A DNA stretch of 18,406 nt, from NCBI GenBank assembly GCA_028708585.1, contig JAQVYO010000015.1, positions 1 through 18,406 of the forward strand, given 5' to 3'. This stretch comes from Oscillospiraceae bacterium (GTDB taxonomy: Bacteria > Bacillota > Clostridia > Oscillospirales > Oscillospiraceae). Numbering within the stretch: the stretch's first letter is position 1; each line of letters opens with the position of its first letter. The notes under the pieces were generated by a model, which worked only from the letters and a program-made list of their open reading frames with translations, was not told where the DNA came from and did not search any database. A program made the position numbers and the translations under genes. Shown here one piece after another: positions 14,861-18,406 of this stretch.

Positions 14861-14891
14861 CCTTTTTGCCTGTTTCCTTCAGGCAAAAAGG
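14861..14891 (+). terminator. Hairpin downstream of the RNA methyltransferase gene
   Basis: Perfect 12-bp stem CCTTTTTGCCTG (14861-14872) and CAGGCAAAAAGG (14880-14891) with a 7-nt loop. The following bases ACGGATTTC are not a T-run, so termination may instead use the competing AAAGGGA/TCCCTTT pairing before TTTTTG (about 14840-14868). The position 28 nt past the stop codon fits a terminator. Confidence 0.55.
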
Positions 14892-15057
14892 ACGGATTTC
14901 CACTGAAAAATAAGGAAACGAAAATAAAACTTGTGAAACAATGCTTAAAATCTGAAGCAAAATGAAGGAATTAAGAGGAATATATTTAAAGAAGGATCTT
15001 AATTTTATTTATTTTGGATATTCCGGGAGAATGCCTTGAATAATAGGAATACTTAAC
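14892..15057. other. AT-rich gap upstream of groESL
   Basis: Together with the flanking hairpin, promoter and CIRCE, this makes a 336-nt space without a gene. The stretch is very AT-rich, and I see no ORF with a ribosome binding site and no clear RNA structure in it. Confidence 0.5.
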
Positions 15058-15086
15058 TTGCGTAAAATTTCCATCTGCTTTATTAT
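15058..15086 (+). promoter_or_regulatory. Sigma-A promoter of groESL
   Basis: TTGCGT (15058-15063), 17-nt spacer, TATTAT (15081-15086). Transcription would start about where the CIRCE element begins. Confidence 0.7.
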
Positions 15087-15090
15087 AAGA

Positions 15091-15129
15091 AAGGAATTAG
15101 CACTCTGGCGCATAGAGTGCTAATTCCTT
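15091..15129 (+). promoter_or_regulatory. CIRCE element (HrcA operator) of groESL, extended arms
   Basis: The exact consensus TTAGCACTC-N9-GAGTGCTAA lies at 15097-15123. The complementarity continues outward to 15-base arms, AAGGAATTAGCACTC (15091-15105) and GAGTGCTAATTCCTT (15115-15129). CIRCE is bound by HrcA, which needs GroEL to stay active, giving heat-shock feedback. It lies at the transcription start and inside the leader, so it can also act as an mRNA hairpin. Confidence 0.97.
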
Positions 15130-15169
15130 GAGAGGATTTTACATTATATGAAATAAGGAGGCATATTCC

Positions 15170-15457
15170 ATGAAACTCAATCCCCTTGCAGACAGAGTCA
15201 TTTTAAAAATGGCCGAAGCGGAGGAAGTTACGAAGAGCGGCATTATCCTTGCGGGCGCGGCTAAGGAAAAGCCCACGGTGGCGGAAGTAGTAGCGGTTGG
15301 ACCCGGCGGCCTCGTAGACGGTAAGGAAGTCGCGATGACTGTTAAAGTCGGCGACCATGTGATTACCAGCAAATATTCCGGAACGGAAGTCAAGCTGGAC
15401 GGAGAAGAGCTTACCATCGTCCGTCAGAGCGACATTTTGGCCATCGTAGCTGAATAA
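15170..15457 (+). CDS. groES: Co-chaperonin GroES
   Basis: Protein of 95 residues, full length for GroES. It forms the heptameric lid of the GroEL chamber in the cytoplasm. The family start is LNPLADRVILKMAEAEEVTKSGIIL, where the segment from about 17 to 32 is the mobile loop that contacts GroEL. GPGGLVDGKEVAMTVKVGDHVITSKYSGTEVKLDGEELTIVRQSDILAIV is the standard beta-barrel and roof. AAGGAGG about 8 nt upstream marks the start. groEL follows after a 14-nt gap, and the operon is controlled by the CIRCE element. Confidence 0.98.
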   Translation: MKLNPLADRVILKMAEAEEVTKSGIILAGAAKEKPTVAEVVAVGPGGLVDGKEVAMTVKVGDHVITSKYSGTEVKLDGEELTIVRQSDILAIVAE

Positions 15458-15471
15458 AGGAGGAAGTAAAA

Positions 15472-17103
15472 ATGGCAAAATTGATTAGTTACGGCGAAGA
15501 AGCGCGCCGTGCGCTGGAGCGCGGCGTGAACCAGCTGGCCGATACGGTAAAAGTTACTCTGGGACCCAAAGGCCGCAATGTGGTGCTGGACAAACGGTTT
15601 GGAACCCCGCTGATTACCAACGACGGCGTGACCATCGCGCGGGAAATTGAGCTGGAGGATCCATTTGAAAATATGGGTGCGCAGCTGGTGAAAGAAGTCG
15701 CCACCAAGACCAACGACGTAGCCGGCGACGGTACGACCACCGCCACACTGCTGGCCCAGGCCATCATCCGCGAGGGGCTTAGGAATCTGGCTGCCGGCGC
15801 AAACCCCATGATGATGCGCAAGGGCATTTCCAAAGCGGTGGAAGCCGCCGTGGAGTCCGTGAAAGCCAATGCCAAGAAGATCAACGGCGACGATGATATA
15901 GCACGCGTGGGCACCATTTCTTCCGGTGACGAAAATGTGGGCAAGCTGATTGCAGAAGCCATGGAAAAGGTAACTGCCGAAGGAATTATCACCATTGAAG
16001 AATCAAAAACCGCCGAGACCTACAGCGAAGTGGTGGAAGGCATGCATTTCCCCAAGGGATATATTACTCCTTATATGATTACCGATCCGGAAAAGATGGA
16101 AGCTGTCCTGGAAAATCCTCTGATCCTCATTACGGATAAGAAAATCAGCACCATCCAGGAGCTGCTGCCTCTGTTGGAGCAGGTTATGCAGGCAGGCCGG
16201 AAGCTTCTGATCGTCGCGGATGACGTAGAAGGCGACGCGCTGTCCACTTTAATTGTCAACAAACTGCGCGGCACCATTAATGTGGTCTGCGTCAAGGCGC
16301 CCGGTTATGGCGACCGCCGTCAGGACCTGTTGATGGATATGGCCATTCTGACCGGCGGCACCGTCATTTCCTCCGACGTGGGACTGGACCTGAAAGAGAC
16401 CAAGCTGGAACAGCTGGGCACCGCTCGCCTTGTAAAGGTGGACAAGGAAAACACCATCATCATCGACGGCGGCGGCAATTCCGATGAAATCAAGGCCAGG
16501 GTCACTCAGCTGCGCAATCAGCTGGAAGTCCCCATGGCGGACTACGACAAAGAAAAGGTCATGGAACGCCTTGCTAAGCTGGCGGGCGGCGTAGCCATTA
16601 TTAAAGTTGGCGCCGCGACCGAAACGGAAATGAAAGAAAAGAAGCTTCGCATTGAAGATGCGCTGAACGCCACCCGGGCGGCTGTTGAGGAAGGAATTGT
16701 AGCCGGCGGCGGCACCGTCTTTGTCAACGCCATTCCTGTCGTGGAAAAGCTGCTCAGCAAGACCGAGGGCGATGAAAAAACCGGCGTGCAGATTGTATCG
16801 AAGGCGCTTCAGGAGCCCATCCGTCAGATCGCGGCTAACGCCGGACTGGACGGCTCCGTTATCTTGGAAAAGGTCAGGTCCAGCCGTAAGGTAGGCTGGG
16901 GCTTCGACGCCTATAATGAAACCTATTGCGACATGATTGCTTCCGGCATCGTGGACCCTGCAAAAGTGACCCGTTCCGCTTTGGAAAATGCCGCGTCCAT
17001 TGCTTCTATGGTGTTGACCACAGAGTCTCTTGTGGTGGAGAAGGAAGCGCCCAAGGTCAATGCTACTGCCCCTGACATGGGCGGCATGGGCGGCATGTAT
17101 TAA
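15472..17103 (+). CDS. groEL: Chaperonin GroEL
   Basis: Protein of 543 residues, full length. GroEL forms a double heptameric ring that encloses and folds client proteins using ATP. Landmarks: KVTLGPKGRNVVLDK and the ATP-site VAGDGTTTATLLAQAI (around residues 84-99), VEGMHFPKGYITPYM, the apical domain with its GDRRQDLLMD segment, RIEDALNATRAAVEEGIVAGGG, and the flexible GGMGGMY tail. The Gly-Met tail is a short version of the usual GGM repeats. AAGGAGGA stands 7-8 nt upstream. It is co-transcribed with groES and ends at a strong terminator. Nothing suggests a divergent or specialised paralogue. Confidence 0.98.
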   Translation: MAKLISYGEEARRALERGVNQLADTVKVTLGPKGRNVVLDKRFGTPLITNDGVTIAREIELEDPFENMGAQLVKEVATKTNDVAGDGTTTATLLAQAIIREGLRNLAAGANPMMMRKGISKAVEAAVESVKANAKKINGDDDIARVGTISSGDENVGKLIAEAMEKVTAEGIITIEESKTAETYSEVVEGMHFPKGYITPYMITDPEKMEAVLENPLILITDKKISTIQELLPLLEQVMQAGRKLLIVADDVEGDALSTLIVNKLRGTINVVCVKAPGYGDRRQDLLMDMAILTGGTVISSDVGLDLKETKLEQLGTARLVKVDKENTIIIDGGGNSDEIKARVTQLRNQLEVPMADYDKEKVMERLAKLAGGVAIIKVGAATETEMKEKKLRIEDALNATRAAVEEGIVAGGGTVFVNAIPVVEKLLSKTEGDEKTGVQIVSKALQEPIRQIAANAGLDGSVILEKVRSSRKVGWGFDAYNETYCDMIASGIVDPAKVTRSALENAASIASMVLTTESLVVEKEAPKVNATAPDMGGMGGMY

Positions 17104-17137
17104 TCTGCCAGGGATTGTGTCCGTTCCTGGGTATTTG

Positions 17138-17171
17138 CGGCGGGGGCCGGTTGTGCGGCCCCCGCCGTTTT
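17138..17171 (+). terminator. Terminator of the groESL operon
   Basis: Perfect 12-bp stem CGGCGGGGGCCG (17138-17149) and CGGCCCCCGCCG (17156-17167) with a 6-nt loop, followed by TTTT. It lies 34 nt past the groEL stop codon. Confidence 0.92.
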
Positions 17172-17236
17172 GCTGGAAGAGAAAGAGCCGCGGAGCTTTG
17201 GACTTTCGGGGAAATTGAAAAAACGAAGATTTCCTG

Positions 17237-17265
17237 TTGACAAGAGAAAAATTATTGGTTATAAT
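17237..17265 (+). promoter_or_regulatory. Perfect consensus promoter of the tRNA cluster
   Basis: TTGACA (17237-17242), 17-nt spacer, TATAAT (17260-17265). A full consensus match 33 nt before tRNA-Met fits a strong stable-RNA promoter. Confidence 0.85.
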
Positions 17266-17298
17266 ATCCCTTGCCCTGTTATAAAACGGGGACGTTAT

Positions 17299-17375
17299 GG
17301 CGGCATAGCTCAGTTGGCTAGAGCATTCGGTTCATACCCGAAGTGTCACTGGTTCAAATCCAGTTGCCGCTACCA
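17299..17375 (+). tRNA. tRNA-Met (anticodon CAT), elongator type
   Basis: Full cloverleaf of 77 nt with encoded CCA. The acceptor stem is GGCGGCA/TGCCGCT with a G1-T72 wobble as in the elongator tRNA-Met of Bacillus. The anticodon is CAT at 17333-17335 in the loop TTCATAC, with the normal T33. The T-arm ACTGG-TTCAAAT-CCAGT is fully paired. Initiator tRNA is excluded by the paired first base and the anticodon stem without three G-C pairs. A CAT-anticodon Ile2 tRNA is less likely by overall similarity. Confidence 0.93.
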
Positions 17376-17419
17376 ATCCCGTGTGCCGATTATGCTTTTT
17401 TGATCCGGCGCGGGAAAAT

Positions 17420-17494
17420 GGCCCGTTGGTCAAGAGGTTAAGACACCGCCCTTTCACGGCGGTAACACGAGTTCGATTCTCGTACGGGTCACCA
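17420..17494 (+). tRNA. tRNA-Glu (anticodon TTC)
   Basis: Cloverleaf of 75 nt with encoded CCA. It has a GGCCCGT/ACGGGTC acceptor stem. The anticodon stem CCGCC/GGCGG encloses the loop CTTTCAC with anticodon TTC at 17453-17455. The T-arm GTTCGATTC is normal. Confidence 0.93.
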
Positions 17495-17538
17495 AGACAA
17501 GCGTGAATCGCCGCGGGAAATGCTGCGGCGGACTGCTT

Positions 17539-17614
17539 GGAGGCATAGCTCAGCAGGTAGAGCACCTGCTCCACACGCAGGGGGTCACTGGTTCAAGTCC
17601 AGCTGTCTCCACCA
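17539..17614 (+). tRNA. tRNA-Val (anticodon CAC) with irregular anticodon loop
   Basis: Cloverleaf of 76 nt with encoded CCA. The acceptor is GGAGGCA/TGTCTCC with one G-T pair and the D-arm is GCTC/GAGC. The anticodon stem CCTGC/GCAGG encloses the loop TCCACAC (17570-17576), giving anticodon CAC at 17572-17574. Position 33, almost always T, is C here, and position 32 is T, as if CT had become TC. The T-stem ACTGG/CCAGC has an A49-C65 mismatch, whereas the neighbouring tRNA-Met has the paired form. It may be functional, sluggish or decaying. It is the last gene of the cluster. Confidence 0.8.
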
Positions 17615-17626
17615 TTGCAAAGCAAG

Positions 17627-17664
17627 AAAAATCCCTGTAATCTCGATGGTTACAGGGATTTTTT
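17627..17664 (+). terminator. Terminator of the tRNA cluster
   Basis: Perfect 14-bp stem AAAAATCCCTGTAA (17627-17640) and TTACAGGGATTTTT (17650-17663), continuing into a T-run. It lies 12 nt after the tRNA-Val CCA. The A/T flanks make it usable from both sides. Confidence 0.92.
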
Positions 17665-17708
17665 CTTTTATCTTTCTTATCGGTTTGCAACGGCGCTTCC
17701 CTCTGTTT

Positions 17709-17739
17709 TTGTTGTCGTTTTGTTGTCAATTATGTTGTC
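17709..17739. repeat. Three phased GTTGTC direct repeats
   Basis: TTGTTGTC at 17709-17716 and 17720-17727 and ATGTTGTC at 17732-17739 are spaced 11 and 12 bp apart, about one helical turn each. On the minus strand one frame reads KPDNIIDNKTTTKTEG then continues to a stop at 17679-17681. Asp-Asn/Thr-rich tails of this kind resemble the C-terminal ends of some tyrosine integrases next to tRNA genes. This could be integrase-derived remnant sequence or an array of binding sites. Confidence 0.4.
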
Positions 17740-17886
17740 AGGCTTTTCCCCGTCTGCGAAATTCTGTGGTTGTTTTCTGCTTTTTTGTTAATCCTTCCAG
17801 CGTAGTAGAGTTTTATTTTTGACGAGCCACCTTGTCCGGAACCGAAACCGTGCGAGGATCTGCTGGAATGGGTCGCTTTGGTATAG
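17740..17886. other. AT-rich gap with a short open stretch ending in a stop before the small ORF
   Basis: No gene with a start and ribosome binding site is visible here. In the frame of the next ORF, 17821-17883 encodes DEPPCPEPKPCEDLL plus six more residues and ends at TAG (17884-17886), directly before that ORF's ATG. Confidence 0.4.
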
Positions 17887-18132
17887 ATGGCGCTGTCAAA
17901 TATTCTGAACGCTGGGGGGAGAAAAGTTACAGCAAGCAATACGTCCACCGATGGCCCCGCTGTTCTGCTTGAGGTCAACCAAGCGGTCAACCGCACTGTG
18001 GCCAATGCCGGCTTTCTGGAACAGGTTCTTTATCAAAAGCTGGATTTAATACAGGAAATCTGTGAACCATGCAAAACAGAAGACACTTGCGGTCCGCTTG
18101 ATCCAGGACCGGAAGACGTCTTCTGTGAATAA
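17887..18132 (+). CDS. Small hypothetical protein, Cys/Pro-rich C-terminus
   Basis: Open frame of 81 residues that I do not recognise. The first part (MALSNILNAGGRKV) is followed by a Thr/Ser-rich segment, an amphipathic helix (about 25-58, LLEVNQAVNR...LYQKLDLIQEI) and a Cys/Pro/Asp-rich tail (CEPCKTEDTCGPLDPGPEDVFCE is split here as CEPCKTEDTCG and PLDPGPEDVFCE). No clear ribosome binding site precedes the ATG. The same frame upstream codes another Cys/Pro-rich stretch (PPCPEPKPCEDLL) and ends in TAG right before this ATG. The ORF could therefore be the 3' part of a gene broken by a nonsense codon. A strong hairpin follows 20 nt later, consistent with a real gene. Function is unknown. Confidence 0.45.
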   Translation: MALSNILNAGGRKVTASNTSTDGPAVLLEVNQAVNRTVANAGFLEQVLYQKLDLIQEICEPCKTEDTCGPLDPGPEDVFCE

Positions 18133-18152
18133 ATCTCAAGCTTGGACTGATA

Positions 18153-18203
18153 AATAAAGGGTTCTGAGGAATGGTAGTTTAACCTTCCTCAGAACCCTTT
18201 ATT
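18153..18203. terminator. 19-bp perfect inverted repeat, probable bidirectional terminator
   Basis: AATAAAGGGTTCTGAGGAA (18153-18171) is exactly complementary to 18185-18203, with a 13-nt loop that can add GGT/ACC pairing. An A/T-rich foot on each side gives weak T-runs on both strands. It lies just after the small ORF. The unusual stem length leaves a small inverted-repeat element as an alternative. Confidence 0.6.
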
Positions 18204-18406
18204 GCAATCTCTTATCACGTGCTTAAAACAATGATTCAATTTTTACAAGGCGCTCCAATGAATGCCATCGCCCTTCCCTTGCCAGAAGCAGGGGAAAATT
18301 AAGAAGCTTCTAATCGAAGCGGGCACTTGGAAGCTGTTCGGAATCGCGTATGGCTGGCCCGTTCTTTCTTCGAATGACTGTCCGTTCAGCATATTTTCCA
18401 AAGAAG
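18204..18406. other. Right edge, no assignable gene
   Basis: Open frames run off the edge on both strands (plus from ATG 18262, minus frames ending near 18243 and 18312). None has a ribosome binding site or a recognisable product. A gene starting or ending beyond the window cannot be excluded. Confidence 0.3.

Noticed and set aside
17299..17375. Initiator tRNA-fMet or lysidine tRNA-Ile2 for the CAT anticodon
   Set aside because: The first acceptor pair and the anticodon stem do not fit an initiator, and the overall sequence is closest to elongator Met. Ile2 is less likely but not strictly excluded.
17709..17739. Phased GTTGTC repeats as a CRISPR-like array
   Set aside because: The units are far too short, with 3-5 nt between them, and no cas genes are present.
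18262..18406. Partial gene running off the right edge on the plus strand (MPSPFPCQKQ...)
   Set aside because: It has no ribosome binding site, the opposite strand is open in two frames, and no recognisable product is seen; too little sequence to call.

Overview
The window is a chromosomal segment of a Gram-positive, probably spore-forming Clostridia bacterium. My best inference is an Oscillospiraceae/Ruminococcaceae-type lineage. The reasons are strong AGGAGG-type ribosome binding sites, sigma-A promoters with consensus or TGn-extended -10 boxes, a HrcA/CIRCE-controlled groESL operon, a SpoIIQ-like M23 protein, a clostridial-type FtsH and tRNA genes with encoded CCA. Genes are moderately GC-rich and the gaps between them are AT-rich. 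No species is assigned.

Layout. 1-1070: feoA (minus) and a DtxR/MntR-type repressor (plus) diverge from a gap holding a nested 31-bp dyad that looks like the operator. 1112-4361, all minus: a SpoIIQ-like M23 protein, a COG0523 G3E GTPase behind a perfect consensus promoter, and malic enzyme with a textbook terminator. 4582-6585, minus: ftsH, with tandem promoters facing away from rlmB. 6929-10396, plus: rlmB followed 27 nt later by a large membrane protein that I read as a degenerate P1B-type ATPase (a pseudo-pump) with a long disordered, charged N-terminal region. 10594-11742, plus: a NifS/IscS-type cysteine desulfurase preceded by a long imperfect hairpin. 11894-13335, minus: the NfeD and SPFH (stomatin/QmcA-like) membrane-partner pair. 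13724-14833, plus: a THUMP-type RNA methyltransferase. 15170-17103, plus: groES-groEL with an extended CIRCE. 17299-17614, plus: tRNA-Met(CAT), tRNA-Glu(TTC) and an odd tRNA-Val(CAC), driven by a perfect TTGACA-N17-TATAAT promoter and closed by a strong terminator. 17615-18406: an AT-rich, gene-poor tail with phased GTTGTC repeats, a small Cys/Pro-rich ORF preceded by an in-frame stop, and a 19-bp perfect inverted repeat. It looks like an integration-scarred edge next to the tRNA cluster.

Function. Most of the window is housekeeping: metal homeostasis (FeoA, DtxR-type regulator, possibly the COG0523 GTPase), protein quality control (FtsH, GroESL, SPFH/NfeD), RNA modification (RlmB, RlmL-like, tRNAs), carbon and sulfur metabolism (malic enzyme, cysteine desulfurase) and sporulation. 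The element least explained by known biology is the pseudo-P-type ATPase at 7736-10396. The next most interesting signals are the dyad operator between feoA and its presumed repressor, the U33-less tRNA-Val, and the repeat-rich right end.
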